From Tissierellia bacterium (GTDB taxonomy: Bacteria > Bacillota > Clostridia > Tissierellales > Tissierellaceae): DNA of 28,161 bases. The first letter of the stretch is position 1, and the number at the start of each line of letters is the position of its first letter. A program made the position numbers and the translations under genes. The notes below the pieces were generated by a model. It was given only the letters and a program-made list of their open reading frames with translations. It searched no databases and had not been told where the DNA came from. Positions 7,055 to 15,250 of this stretch are shown here, one piece after another. The stretch spans positions 1-28,161 of the forward strand of contig JAAYLY010000121.1 of the NCBI GenBank assembly GCA_012521625.1, given 5' to 3'.

Positions 7055-9466
7055 TTACTTGACAACAATATTATAGATTTTACCCTTTACATAGATCTCC
7101 TTGACTATATTCTTACCCTCTATATATTTCTTAACATTTTCGTCTCCTAAGGCCATTTCCCTTACATCATCTTGTTCAGCCTCTACATCAACCTGGATAG
7201 TTGCCCTAAGCTTTCCATTTACTTGGACAGGTAACTCAATAACCTGGTCCTTAGTCTTGGCTTCGTCATACCCAGGCCAAGTGGATTCATGTAGGTAGCC
7301 CCCTAGGCCAACCTCCTGCCAGATCTCCTCCGTAATATGAGGAGCTACTGGGTTTAATAGGATTAGGAAGGTCTCTAAATCCTTCTTTGTTATGCTGCCG
7401 TGGTCGTAGAATTCGTTGGCCAAGCTCATTAAAGCTGCTATTCCCGTATTGAACTTAAGGGTATCAAAGTCTTCAGAAACCTTTTTGATGGTCTTATGGA
7501 TGCTGGATTCTAATTCCTTAGTATATTCATCCCCATCTACAACTATCTCCTGCAGCCTCCATACCCTTTCAAGGAACCTCCTACAACCCTTAACGCCGTT
7601 TTCAGACCATGGGGCTGATTTTTCAAAATCTCCTATGAACATCTCATAGGTCCTTAGGGTATCTGCCCCATAATCCCTTACTATATCGTCTGGGTTAACC
7701 ACATTTCCCCTAGACTTGGACATCTTTTCATTGTTGTCTCCTAGGATCATTCCATGGGAAGTCCTCTTTTGATATGGTTCTGGAGTTGGTACCAAGCCAA
7801 TATCATATAGGAATTTATGCCAGAATCTGGAATATAACAGGTGTAGGGTAGTATGCTCCATACCGCCGTTGTACCAGTCTACATTCATCCAGTATTCTAG
7901 GGCTTCCTTAGATGCAAATTCTTCATCATTGTGAGGGTCACAGTATCTTAGGAAGTACCAGGATGAACCAGCCCAGTTAGGCATAGTATCCGTTTCCCTC
8001 TTGGCTGGCTTGCCGCATTTTGGACAAGTGGTATTTACCCATTCTTCAATCTTAGCCAGTGGAGATTCACCAGTATCAGTAGGTTCATAGTTTTCCACAT
8101 CAGGCAGTAAAACTGGCAGCTCTTCCTCCGGTACTGGTACCCAGCCACAGTCATCACAATGGACTAGTGGTATAGGCTCTCCCCAGTATCTCTGTCTGGA
8201 GAATACCCAGTCACGGAGCTTATAGTTTACCTTTCTCTCACCAAGGCCTCTTTCCTCTAGCCAGCCTGCTATCTTCTCCTGGGCTTCTTTAACAGTCAGA
8301 CCATCTAGGAAGTCGGAGTTTACTAATATTCCCTCTTCAGTATCCGTATAGGCTTCCTTAGTAACATCTCCTCCCTTGATTACTTCCACTATTGGCAGGC
8401 CGAATTTATTGGCAAACTCCCAGTCCCTATCATCATGGCCTGGTACTGCCATAATGGCTCCTGTTCCATAGCTCATAAGCACATAGTCGGATACCCAGAT
8501 TGGTATCTCCTTGCCAGTAGCTGGGTTGATGGCCCTTAGGCCTTTGATTTCAATACCTGTCTTCTCCTTGGAAAGGTCAGTTCTTTCCAGCTCAGACTTC
8601 TTAGCTAGCTCTTCCCTATATTGGGAAATTTCATGGTAGTTTGAAATCTCATCCTTATATTTGTCTATTAAAGGATGTTCTGCCGCTATTACCATATAGG
8701 TGGAACCAAAGATAGTATCTGGTCTAGTGGTAAATACCCTTAATTTATCCTCCTTACCAGCTACCTGGAAGTCTATCTCCATACCCTCAGAACGGCCAAT
8801 CCAGTTCTTTTGCTGGGTCTTTACCCTATCGATAAAATCTACCATTTCCAGGTCATCGATTAACCTGTCGGCATATTTAGTTATCCTTAACATCCACTGG
8901 TTCTTAACTTTTTGAACTACTTCCCCGCCGCATCTTTCGCAGGCATTGTTCACAACCTCTTCATTGGCCAAACCTACCTTACAGGATGTACACCAGTTAA
9001 TGGGCATCTCCTGCTTATAGGCCAAGCCATGCTTAAAGAATTGTAAGAATAGCCATTGGGTCCACTTCATGTATTTTGGATCTGTAGTATTAATTTCCCT
9101 TGACCAGTCGAAGGAAAAACCTATAGATTTAAGCTGCTCCCTAAACCTATTTACATTCCTCTCTGTAACTATGGCTGGATGGATTTTATTCTTAATGGCA
9201 AAGTTTTCAGTAGGCAAACCGAAGGCATCCCAGCCCATGGGGAATAGGACATTATATCCTTCATACCTCTTCTTCCTAGCTACTATGTCCATGGCAGTGT
9301 AAGGCCTTGGATGGCCTACGTGTAGTCCCTGTGCAGAAGGATAGGGAAATTCTACTAGGGCATAAAATTTAGGCTTGCTGTGGTCGATTTCAGCCTTGTA
9401 AAGCTCTTTTTCTTCCCAGATCTCTTGCCATTTCTTCTCTATTTCATTTGGCCTATATTCTCTCAT
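7055..9466 (-). CDS. leuS: Leucyl-tRNA synthetase
   Basis: Charges tRNA-Leu in the cytoplasm. At 803 residues it is of normal bacterial length. Class I signatures are the HIGH-type HVGH (residues 49-52) after PYPSAQGL, and KMSKS at 581-585. A zinc-type insertion shows CTSC...CERC (about 159-180). A second pair, CDDC...CPKC, lies in the mid-protein region (about 440-495). The CP1 editing domain between them includes the threonine-rich FTTRPDTIFG and the VPGHDDRDWEF loop. The ATG opens MREYRPNEIEKKWQ, as in relatives. Expression is controlled by a leucine T-box leader about 260 bases upstream, and the gene ends at a perfect terminator. Confidence 0.98.
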   Translation of the reverse strand: MREYRPNEIEKKWQEIWEEKELYKAEIDHSKPKFYALVEFPYPSAQGLHVGHPRPYTAMDIVARKKRYEGYNVLFPMGWDAFGLPTENFAIKNKIHPAIVTERNVNRFREQLKSIGFSFDWSREINTTDPKYMKWTQWLFLQFFKHGLAYKQEMPINWCTSCKVGLANEEVVNNACERCGGEVVQKVKNQWMLRITKYADRLIDDLEMVDFIDRVKTQQKNWIGRSEGMEIDFQVAGKEDKLRVFTTRPDTIFGSTYMVIAAEHPLIDKYKDEISNYHEISQYREELAKKSELERTDLSKEKTGIEIKGLRAINPATGKEIPIWVSDYVLMSYGTGAIMAVPGHDDRDWEFANKFGLPIVEVIKGGDVTKEAYTDTEEGILVNSDFLDGLTVKEAQEKIAGWLEERGLGERKVNYKLRDWVFSRQRYWGEPIPLVHCDDCGWVPVPEEELPVLLPDVENYEPTDTGESPLAKIEEWVNTTCPKCGKPAKRETDTMPNWAGSSWYFLRYCDPHNDEEFASKEALEYWMNVDWYNGGMEHTTLHLLYSRFWHKFLYDIGLVPTPEPYQKRTSHGMILGDNNEKMSKSRGNVVNPDDIVRDYGADTLRTYEMFIGDFEKSAPWSENGVKGCRRFLERVWRLQEIVVDGDEYTKELESSIHKTIKKVSEDFDTLKFNTGIAALMSLANEFYDHGSITKKDLETFLILLNPVAPHITEEIWQEVGLGGYLHESTWPGYDEAKTKDQVIELPVQVNGKLRATIQVDVEAEQDDVREMALGDENVKKYIEGKNIVKEIYVKGKIYNIVVK

Positions 9467-9479
9467 TACATAACCTCCT

Positions 9480-9720
9480 TATGTTTAACTAATTTAATTG
9501 GAAAATGTGGTAATCTCTCTTCCTCTAATGAAATTAAAATTATAAGCTATATTAAGCTAAAATCTAAAAATAAGTTCCTTTATAAGAAAGATGAATTTAA
9601 ATAATTAGGATTATATTAAATAAAATTAAATTAAAATAAATAGAATTAAACAATAGAATTAAATTAAGTAAAATAAAGTATATGAGAAATTAATAGCTAA
9701 TATTAATATAAATTGGGAAA
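9480..9720. other. Very AT-rich spacer between the T-box terminator and leuS
   Basis: About 240 bases made almost wholly of A and T, with repeated short words such as AATTAAATTAA and TAGAATTAAA. I see no credible gene, hairpin or promoter in it. If the T-box antiterminates, this stretch becomes an unusually long untranslated region before leuS. Confidence 0.6.
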
Positions 9721-9721
9721 T

Positions 9722-9950
9722 AAAAAACCTTCCGCCTCATATAAGAGACGAAAGGTGAACTTCCGCGGTACCACTCTAATTGATATAAATATCCCCTCGA
9801 CGATATAACGGCATCAACCGTCCATGATTGTTATCTCATGGAAACTCCGAGACAAGTTCAATCCTGATTATTACTGCTTCCCACCAACCAGCAGCTCTCT
9901 GAAAATAATCTGGGGATCTACTACTTCCCTTCATAGTCTTTCCTTATAAT
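9722..9950 (-). promoter_or_regulatory. T-box leader of leuS, specifier CUU (leucine)
   Basis: Read on the minus strand this has the parts of a T-box riboswitch. There is an AGAGAG element and a stem I apical region with GGTTGGTGGGAA (around 9880-9897). The specifier region GAA-CTT-G places the leucine codon CUU at 9856-9854. The T-box sequence AGAGTGGTACCGCGG (9777-9763) can form the antiterminator. A competing terminator has the stem CCTTTCGTCTC/GAGGCGGAAGG and a six-T run ending near 9722. Uncharged tRNA-Leu would stabilise the antiterminator and switch leuS on. The specifier agrees with the downstream gene. Outer ends are approximate. Confidence 0.93.
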
Positions 9951-9957
9951 GATTGAT

Positions 9958-9986
9958 ATTATAACAAAGTTTAAAAGGCTTATCAA
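9958..9986 (-). promoter_or_regulatory. Sigma-A promoter of the leuS T-box operon
   Basis: On the minus strand TTGATA (9986-9981) and a perfect TATAAT (9963-9958) are 17 bases apart, with an upstream TG giving an extended -10. The predicted start, near 9950, matches the beginning of the T-box leader. Confidence 0.8.
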
Positions 9987-10080
9987 TAGTTTTTGACAAA
10001 TTAAACCAGTAAGTCCCTTATATGAGTATTAACCCAATCTACTAGATATTATACATGAATTTAGTTATAAAGCAAGCTAT

Positions 10081-11733
10081 TTACTTAGCCAACAGCTCCA
10101 TTATAGTCCTTAAGACAAGCTCTGGTACCACCCTAAAGGAGTAATCCTTATGGAGCCTTTCGGTAAACTTATGGGCATCCTTCCCAAAGGGGCCTATATC
10201 CACAACTGGCAGGTCCAACTTCTGCATTTCCTCTAGGGGGAGCCTGTATTTTGTACCAAAGCCTGGCATATTATTCTTCAAGGCCTCTATGGACTCTTCC
10301 TCCCTAGGGGCAGCCCCATAGCTTAGGTCGGAAATATAGGGGAAGAACTTCCTCTTAACTAGCCTATAATCCGTCTTTATTCTTCCTATGGCTTGGTCTA
10401 CTGCCTTAATTAGCCTTTTTTCCTTCTCCCTCTTCCCCTCCACAGCAATATGGGGATAATAGGGGGGTGAAAAATAGACTATGACCACCGGCTCCCTATC
10501 AGACCAGAGTTTATGGACCTCCTCAACCAACTTAAGGGAAAAGTCCCTCTGGTCTATGGTATCATCCCTTAGGATTTTAGCCGTCAATTCTTCAATCTTT
10601 TCATCTAATTCATCCCCTATTTCAGCCTTCACTGCCCTATATAGTTCATCATAGGTCAAGACCCTGGTTTTAAAGCTTAGCTCCTTATACTCCCTTCCTG
10701 AAAGGCGGCAGAAATTTTTGTATTGTTGGTTTAAGTTATGGATAACTTCCTGAAAGGCTTCAAGGGCCGCCCTTTTCATCTTCTCCAAAACTTGGTCTGG
10801 GGTAGAGCAAAGGGTAGAATAATTGAAGAATAAGATATTCGCCTTAGCAGTCTGGACCGAATACTCAGCCTTTAGATCCCTTTGCCTTAGGGAAATTGGT
10901 GGTAGGGAAGTTTCTCCATCTAGCTGGTCACAAAATTCCGTATTTAAGTTTATCCTCTTTAGGATGGCAGAGGAGATCTGGTTGGCATCTATACCTCCAA
11001 AGGCTTCCCCCACATGGGTTTCCTTACCCACTATATAAAAGCTGGGCATTAGCTTGCCTACGGTACCTAAGTAGATGTACTTATTTTCATCCCCTTCATA
11101 CTCATTGGTCATATAGTCCGTATCCAGCAGGGCCAAATATTCAAAGCCTTCCTCCTCCTGCAACCTAACCAGCTGAGGTAGCAGGCTTAACATGCCGCTG
11201 GAGTTGTTTTCCTCATCACATAGGAAGGCAAAGACTATATTCCCCCTTAAATTATCTATATCCTTAGCCAATTCCTCCAGGATGGCTATGTTAATTGCAA
11301 GGCCAGCCTTCATATCGAAGATCCCTCTTCCAAAGAGGTAATCTCCAGACTCTAGATCTATCCTAACATCTTGGGGTAATTTATCCTTAATAGCCATAAA
11401 GGACTCCATCAATTCATTGGGCTTGTGGGCATAATCCTTTAAGCTTCCATAGTCGGATATGCCTACCGTATCTAGATGGCCTATTAGGATAAGGGTGTCC
11501 TTAGACTCTTCCTTCCCCTTAAGTATGGCCAGGACAGATTTCCTCCCTAAGGGGTCATCAGGCAGGGGGATAAAGCTTAGATGGTTAGGATTATCCTTGA
11601 AATAGTTTAGGTCTTTCAGTATATCATAAATTTCTTCTGCTATTTTTACTTCTCCCTTAGTTTCAGTAACGCTTAATTGCTCCGTTAATCTAATTGCAAG
11701 TTCTTCGATTCGTTTAGCATTAATCTTCTTCAT
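10081..11733 (-). CDS. M20 family metallopeptidase, RocB-like
   Basis: A 550-residue zinc peptidase/deacylase of the M20 family, closest in length and style to the RocB (arginine utilisation) group, whose substrate is not firmly known. Seen from the chosen start: metal ligand and adjacent acid in IGHLDTVG (H86, D88), the bridging aspartate in GRGIFDMKAGLA (D140), and the catalytic glutamate pair in CDEENNSSG (E174, E175). A C-terminal histidine in KDAHKFTERLH probably completes the site. The GTG at 11739 is in frame, but the ATG at 11733 has AAAGGA 7 bases upstream and is preferred. It overlaps the end of rarA by 14 bases, so the two are co-transcribed and probably coupled. No arginine or amino acid catabolic gene stands near it. 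No clear terminator follows. Confidence 0.85.
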   Translation of the reverse strand: MKKINAKRIEELAIRLTEQLSVTETKGEVKIAEEIYDILKDLNYFKDNPNHLSFIPLPDDPLGRKSVLAILKGKEESKDTLILIGHLDTVGISDYGSLKDYAHKPNELMESFMAIKDKLPQDVRIDLESGDYLFGRGIFDMKAGLAINIAILEELAKDIDNLRGNIVFAFLCDEENNSSGMLSLLPQLVRLQEEEGFEYLALLDTDYMTNEYEGDENKYIYLGTVGKLMPSFYIVGKETHVGEAFGGIDANQISSAILKRINLNTEFCDQLDGETSLPPISLRQRDLKAEYSVQTAKANILFFNYSTLCSTPDQVLEKMKRAALEAFQEVIHNLNQQYKNFCRLSGREYKELSFKTRVLTYDELYRAVKAEIGDELDEKIEELTAKILRDDTIDQRDFSLKLVEEVHKLWSDREPVVIVYFSPPYYPHIAVEGKREKEKRLIKAVDQAIGRIKTDYRLVKRKFFPYISDLSYGAAPREEESIEALKNNMPGFGTKYRLPLEEMQKLDLPVVDIGPFGKDAHKFTERLHKDYSFRVVPELVLRTIMELLAK

Positions 11734-13072
11734 GGCCACTTCCTTTTACTTCATATTTTTTATCCAGGGACGCCATCCTCTTCTTTATCTCCTTTTCAAA
11801 GCCGTAGTCGGTAGGTATATAGTACCTCCTATCCTTAAATTCATGGGGCAGGTACTGCTGCTTAACATAGGCCCCTTCATAGTCATGGGGATACTTATAA
11901 CCCTTCCCATGGCCTAAATTTTTTGCTCCTGCATAATGGGCATCCCTTAGATGGATAGGGACCCTACCAACCTCATCCTTCCTTATATCCTCCAAGGCCC
12001 TATCTATAGCCATGTAGACTGCATTACTCTTAGGTGCCGTAGCTATATATAGGGCTGCCTGGGCCAGTGGAATCCTACCCTCCGGCATGCCAATTATATT
12101 GATAGCATTAAAGGCTGATACGGCAATATTTAGGGCATTAGGATCAGCATTGCCCACATCCTCTGAAGCAGAGATGATAATCCGACGGGCTATAAATTTA
12201 GGGTCCTCCCCTGCCTCTATCATCTTAGCCAGCCAATAGAGGGTGGCATCTGGGTCTGACCCCCTCATACTCTTGATGAAGGCTGAAACCGTATCATAAT
12301 GTTCATCCCCAGCCTTATCGTACTTAACGGCCTTAATCTGAATGGAGGATTTAATAGCCTCCAGGTCCAGATGGATGATACCCCCCTCATCCTCTGGAGT
12401 AGATAAGACCCCAATCTCCAGCGAGTTTAAAAGGGTCCTCCCATCCCCATCGGCTACGGTTATAAGATAATCTATTGCCTCTTGAGTGATTTGGACCTTA
12501 TATCTACCAAGTCCCTTAACTTCATCCTTTAAGGCCCTTTGTATCAGCATCCTTAAATCCTCTCTACCTAAGGGCTCAAGCCTTAAGACCATGACCCGGG
12601 ACAGCAGGGCCTTATTGACCTCGAAATAGGGATTTTCAGTAGTTGCCCCAATTAAGATGACTATGCCCCTTTCCACATAGGGCAGTAGGGCATCCTGCTG
12701 GGACTTATTAAACCTGTGAATCTCATCTATAAATAGGATGGTCCTCCTATTATAAAGCTTAAGGTTCTCCTCCGCCCGGCTGATTACTTCCCTAATATCC
12801 TTAACGCCGGAAGATACTGCCGACAGCTTTTCAAATATCATATTGGTGGACTTGGAAATGATCATGGCTAGGGTGGTCTTGCCAGTTCCAGGGGGGCCAT
12901 AGAATATCATGGACGTAATCCTATCGGCCTTAATGGACCTGGATAAAAACTTCCCCTTTCCAATTAGATGCCCTTGGCCTATAAATTCATCTATTGATTC
13001 CGGCCTCATCCTATCTGCCAGGGGTGCATTCCTTTTTAACTTTTCTTCCAAACCTAGTGTAAATAAATCCAT
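11720..13072 (-). CDS. rarA: Replication-associated recombination AAA+ ATPase RarA/MgsA
   Basis: A DNA-dependent ATPase acting at stalled replication forks with SSB and the clamp-loader machinery. It has 450 residues, with Walker A GPPGTGKT (59-66), Walker B LFIDEIHR (D116, E117), sensor 1 GATTENP and the arginine finger region LLSRVMVL, followed by the C-terminal tetramerisation part with LAKMIEAGEDPKFIARRI and the HLRDAHY motif. The N-terminal PLADRMRPESIDEFIGQGHLIG is characteristic of RarA. The ATG opens MDLFTLG with a GGTG-type site close upstream. It heads a two-gene unit with the M20 peptidase. Confidence 0.96.
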   Translation of the reverse strand: MDLFTLGLEEKLKRNAPLADRMRPESIDEFIGQGHLIGKGKFLSRSIKADRITSMIFYGPPGTGKTTLAMIISKSTNMIFEKLSAVSSGVKDIREVISRAEENLKLYNRRTILFIDEIHRFNKSQQDALLPYVERGIVILIGATTENPYFEVNKALLSRVMVLRLEPLGREDLRMLIQRALKDEVKGLGRYKVQITQEAIDYLITVADGDGRTLLNSLEIGVLSTPEDEGGIIHLDLEAIKSSIQIKAVKYDKAGDEHYDTVSAFIKSMRGSDPDATLYWLAKMIEAGEDPKFIARRIIISASEDVGNADPNALNIAVSAFNAINIIGMPEGRIPLAQAALYIATAPKSNAVYMAIDRALEDIRKDEVGRVPIHLRDAHYAGAKNLGHGKGYKYPHDYEGAYVKQQYLPHEFKDRRYYIPTDYGFEKEIKKRMASLDKKYEVKGSGHEED

Positions 13073-13097
13073 CTAATCACCTTTTCTTGTTCTAAAG

Positions 13098-13129
13098 ATT
13101 ATACTATCTAAGAATTGCCCTTTAGTCAA
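13098..13129 (-). promoter_or_regulatory. Candidate promoter of rarA
   Basis: On the minus strand TTGACT (13129-13124) is followed after 17 bases by TAGTAT (13106-13101), overlapping the better -10 TATAAT (13103-13098), which would need a 20-base spacer. It lies about 30 bases before the rarA start. The remaining intergenic sequence (13130-13250) shows only a 12-base palindrome at 13172-13183. Confidence 0.45.
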
Positions 13130-13250
13130 TCATGGATAAACTCTCTTTATATATTCTGCCTAATTGTCTACTTAGCTAGCTAAAATTGAGGATAAGAGAA
13201 AATTACTAGCCTTTAATTTGAGGCGGGCAAACAAAAGGCTTTTTAAGCTT

Positions 13251-13293
13251 AAAAAATGCAATATCTTTGTAAAGCTACAAGGATATTGCATTT
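13251..13293 (-). terminator. Intrinsic terminator of nrdR
   Basis: An 18-bp stem (13254-13271 with 13276-13293, one G-T pair) with a 4-base loop, followed on the minus strand by six T (13256-13251). It lies 30 bases after the nrdR stop. Confidence 0.88.
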
Positions 13294-13323
13294 AAATCTT
13301 CCTTTATTTAAGAATAATGACTT

Positions 13324-13791
13324 TTAAAGCCTATCTTCATTTTCCTCCAACAACTTCTTTAGCTCAATCATAAAGGAGTTTACATCCTTAAACTGCCTAT
13401 AGACGGATGCAAACCTAACATAGGCCACCTCGTCTAAATCCTTTAATTTATTCATAACCATCTCTCCCATTTCTATGGAAGTTACTTCCTTTTCTAGGGA
13501 GTTGGCCAGGGTCCTTTCTATATCATCTACCAACCTCTCGATCTCTTCAATGGAGACAGGCCTCTTTTCACAGGACTTTATTATGCCGTTTAGTAACTTG
13601 TTCCTATCGTAGGTCTCCCTAGTGCCGTCCCTTTTAACTACTATTATGGGGATCTCCTCTATCTTTTCATATGTAGTAAAGCGCCTGGAGCATTTAATAC
13701 ATTCCCTTCTCCTCCTAATGGCCTGTCCTTCATCGGTGGGCCTAGTATCTATAACCTTTGATTCCATAAAATCACAATAGGGGCACTTCAT
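13324..13791 (-). CDS. nrdR: Transcriptional repressor NrdR
   Basis: Represses ribonucleotide reductase genes in response to ATP/dATP. It has 155 residues, the usual length. The N-terminal zinc ribbon has CPYC (3-6) and CIKC (31-34), with the basic RRRRE stretch that reads DNA. The ATP-cone follows from about residue 47 (PIIVVKRDGTRETYDRNKLLNGI). The ATG has AGAGGTG 5 bases upstream. A strong promoter abuts the ylmC stop codon just upstream, and a strong terminator follows. The neighbourhood sigG-ylmC-nrdR is common in clostridia. No ribonucleotide reductase gene is in the window. Confidence 0.97.
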   Translation of the reverse strand: MKCPYCDFMESKVIDTRPTDEGQAIRRRRECIKCSRRFTTYEKIEEIPIIVVKRDGTRETYDRNKLLNGIIKSCEKRPVSIEEIERLVDDIERTLANSLEKEVTSIEMGEMVMNKLKDLDEVAYVRFASVYRQFKDVNSFMIELKKLLEENEDRL

Positions 13792-13828
13792 CTTTACACC
13801 TCTTTTATCTTAAATCCACTTTGGTTTA

Positions 13829-13857
13829 ATTATAATACATTCCAGCCCCAATGTCTA
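13829..13857 (-). promoter_or_regulatory. Sigma-A promoter of nrdR
   Basis: On the minus strand TAGACA (13857-13852, five of six to TTGACA) and a perfect TATAAT (13834-13829) are separated by exactly 17 bases. It starts 4 bases after the ylmC stop codon, so nrdR can be transcribed apart from ylmC. Confidence 0.7.
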
Positions 13858-13860
13858 ACA

Positions 13861-14097
13861 CTAACCCTTATAATCTACTAAAATAGTATCCTGGCCTATT
13901 TTTACTATATCCTGCCAGTTGATTATGATTTCACTAGGTTTTGAAAATAAACTTAGGGGTTTCAAATCGTCCGCTATAATTAGGGATACTATTTCTCCCT
14001 TTTCCAGATCCAGTTCAAAATCGTAGATAAAGCCCATCCTTTCCCCATTTGCTATATTTATTACTTCCTTCATCTTAGCCTCAGAAATCCTCAACAT
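13861..14097 (-). CDS. YlmC/YmxH family PRC-barrel sporulation protein
   Basis: A 78-residue protein with a single PRC-barrel fold: MLRISEAKMKEVINIANGERMGFIYDFELD, then GEIVSLIIADD and the closing INWQDIVKIGQDTILVDYK. Members of the YlmC/YmxH family sit next to sporulation sigma genes in many spore formers; their molecular role is unknown. An in-frame GTG at 14106 would add three residues, but GAGGTGG lies 5 bases before the ATG at 14097, which also gives the family N-terminus. It follows sigG by about 270 bases, across the sigG terminator and a separate promoter. Confidence 0.85.
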   Translation of the reverse strand: MLRISEAKMKEVINIANGERMGFIYDFELDLEKGEIVSLIIADDLKPLSLFSKPSEIIINWQDIVKIGQDTILVDYKG

Positions 14098-14117
14098 ATT
14101 CTCCACCTCACCTTAGA

Positions 14118-14145
14118 TTTATAATATGGAAACATCATGTTTCAA
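14118..14145 (-). promoter_or_regulatory. Candidate promoter of ylmC overlapping a small palindrome
   Basis: On the minus strand TTGAAA (14145-14140) and TATAAA (14123-14118) are 16 bases apart. The inverted repeat GAAACAT-C-ATGTTTC (14129-14143) overlaps the -35 and fills most of the spacer, a natural place for an operator. Confidence 0.45.
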
Positions 14146-14163
14146 CAGGCCTATCTATACTAA

Positions 14164-14231
14164 CCCTATAGAGGCTATTAACTTACCCCTTCTAGGCCTA
14201 GATGGAATATAAATTTAAAAAGGCTATAGGG
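14164..14231. repeat. Inverted repeats in the sigG-ylmC gap
   Basis: CCCTATAG (14164-14171) and CTATAGGG (14224-14231) are inverted copies about 50 bases apart. Between them lies the perfect 12-base palindrome TCTAGGCCTAGA (14191-14202). No T-run follows on either strand. The function is unknown, and chance is possible for such short arms. Confidence 0.35.
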
Positions 14232-14301
14232 CTAGTTTTAAATCGTAAATTCTTATAGCTATACTTTATATATGTATATTGTGTAAACTAATTTTTATTA
14301 C

Positions 14302-14343
14302 AAAAAATAAAGCTAAAGCAAGAGCTATCCGTCTTACTTTAGC
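14302..14343 (-). terminator. Intrinsic terminator of sigG
   Basis: A 12-bp stem (14312-14323 with 14332-14343, one G-T pair) and an 8-base loop, followed on the minus strand by ATTTTTTG (T-run 14307-14302). It is 28 bases beyond the sigG stop. Confidence 0.82.
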
Positions 14344-14371
14344 AAGGATTATGGCAAAGCTTTCCATTGCA

Positions 14372-15148
14372 TTAGATATATTTTCTCATCTGCTTTAGGG
14401 CACTCTTTTCTAGCCTAGAAACCTGGGCTTGGGAAATGCCTATTTCCTCAGCCACCTCCATCTGGTTCTTGCCTTCAAAGAACCTTAAGTTTAGTATCTC
14501 CCTTTCCCTAGGATTTAACTTATTTAAGGCCTCCTTAAGGGCAATGTTTCTAATCCACTTTTCATCCTCTTCCTTTTCATCCTTCACCTGGTCTACTACG
14601 TAGATGGCATCCCCTCCCCCATCCTGATAGATAGGTTCAAAAAGGGATATGGGTTCCTGTATGGCCTCTAAGGCAAATACCACCTCTTCCTTAGGAAGTT
14701 CTAGAAGGTCAGCTATTTCCGTTATGGTTGGTTCCTTAGAATTTTTGTGAATTAAATGATCCTTAGCTTGTAATGCCTTATAGGCAATATCTCTGAGGGA
14801 TCTACTGACTCTGATGGAATTGTTGTCTCTTAAATACCTTCTGATCTCTCCAATTATCATGGGGACGGCATAGGTGGAAAACCTAACGTTATGGCTTAAA
14901 TCGAAATTATCTATAGCTTTAATCAGACCGATACAACCGATTTGGAATAAATCATCTACTGGTTCTCCCCTTCGATTAAATCGCTGAATAATACTCAATA
15001 CTAACCTTAAATTTCCCTTAATAAACTCCTCCCTGGCCTTCATATCGCCAGCTTTAATCCTTTTAAACAATTCCTGCATTTCTTCATTAGTTAAAACAGG
15101 TAATTTGGCAGTATTTACTCCACAAATTTCAACCTTAGATACATGCAT
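14372..15148 (-). CDS. sigG: Late forespore sigma factor SigG
   Basis: A sigma-70 family factor that directs late forespore genes. It has 258 residues, against 260 in B. subtilis. The N-terminal KVEICGVNTAKLPVL is the anti-sigma-contacting segment specific to SigG. Region 2 carries GNLRLVLSIIQRFNRRGEPVDDLFQIGCIGLIKAIDNFD, and region 4.2 ends QMEVAEEIGISQAQVSRLEKSALKQM. The ATG has AAAGGA 9 bases upstream. A GGnnAnAAT-type promoter precedes it, and a terminator follows, so it can be transcribed separately from spoIIGA-sigE as in other spore formers. Confidence 0.97.
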   Translation of the reverse strand: MHVSKVEICGVNTAKLPVLTNEEMQELFKRIKAGDMKAREEFIKGNLRLVLSIIQRFNRRGEPVDDLFQIGCIGLIKAIDNFDLSHNVRFSTYAVPMIIGEIRRYLRDNNSIRVSRSLRDIAYKALQAKDHLIHKNSKEPTITEIADLLELPKEEVVFALEAIQEPISLFEPIYQDGGGDAIYVVDQVKDEKEEDEKWIRNIALKEALNKLNPREREILNLRFFEGKNQMEVAEEIGISQAQVSRLEKSALKQMRKYI

Positions 15149-15191
15149 TTAGATCGTTCCTTTCATGGTTGATTTGCCCCTTTCAGATAAA

Positions 15192-15220
15192 ATTATTGCC
15201 CTTCAAAGCATTTTTATTCA
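15192..15220 (-). promoter_or_regulatory. Sigma-F/sigma-G type promoter of sigG
   Basis: On the minus strand TGAATA (15220-15215) is followed after 14 bases by GGCAATAAT (15200-15192), which fits the -10 pattern GGnnAnAAT of sigma-F promoters. It lies 43 bases before the sigG ATG and 31 bases after the sigE stop, matching known forespore control of sigG. Confidence 0.65.
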
Positions 15221-15250
15221 GTAAAAGAAATTACAAATATAGGTAATTTT

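Noticed and set aside
7101..9302. Several plus-strand open frames of 65-77 codons opposite leuS
   Set aside because: They are antisense shadows of a well-defined leuS frame, lack ribosome-binding sites and show no recognisable motif.
9600..9700. Repeated AATTAAATTAA words as a direct-repeat array or CRISPR
   Set aside because: The copies are irregular, short and explained by extreme AT bias; no constant repeat or spacer unit exists.
13172..13183. Palindrome TTAGCTAGCTAA upstream of rarA
   Set aside because: Too short and isolated, with no T-run and not overlapping the predicted promoter; chance is likely in this composition.
14262..14292. ACACAATATA-like sequence resembling half an NrdR box
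   Set aside because: Only the first half fits the NrdR consensus, the second half does not, and it lies upstream of the ylmC promoter with no ribonucleotide reductase gene.
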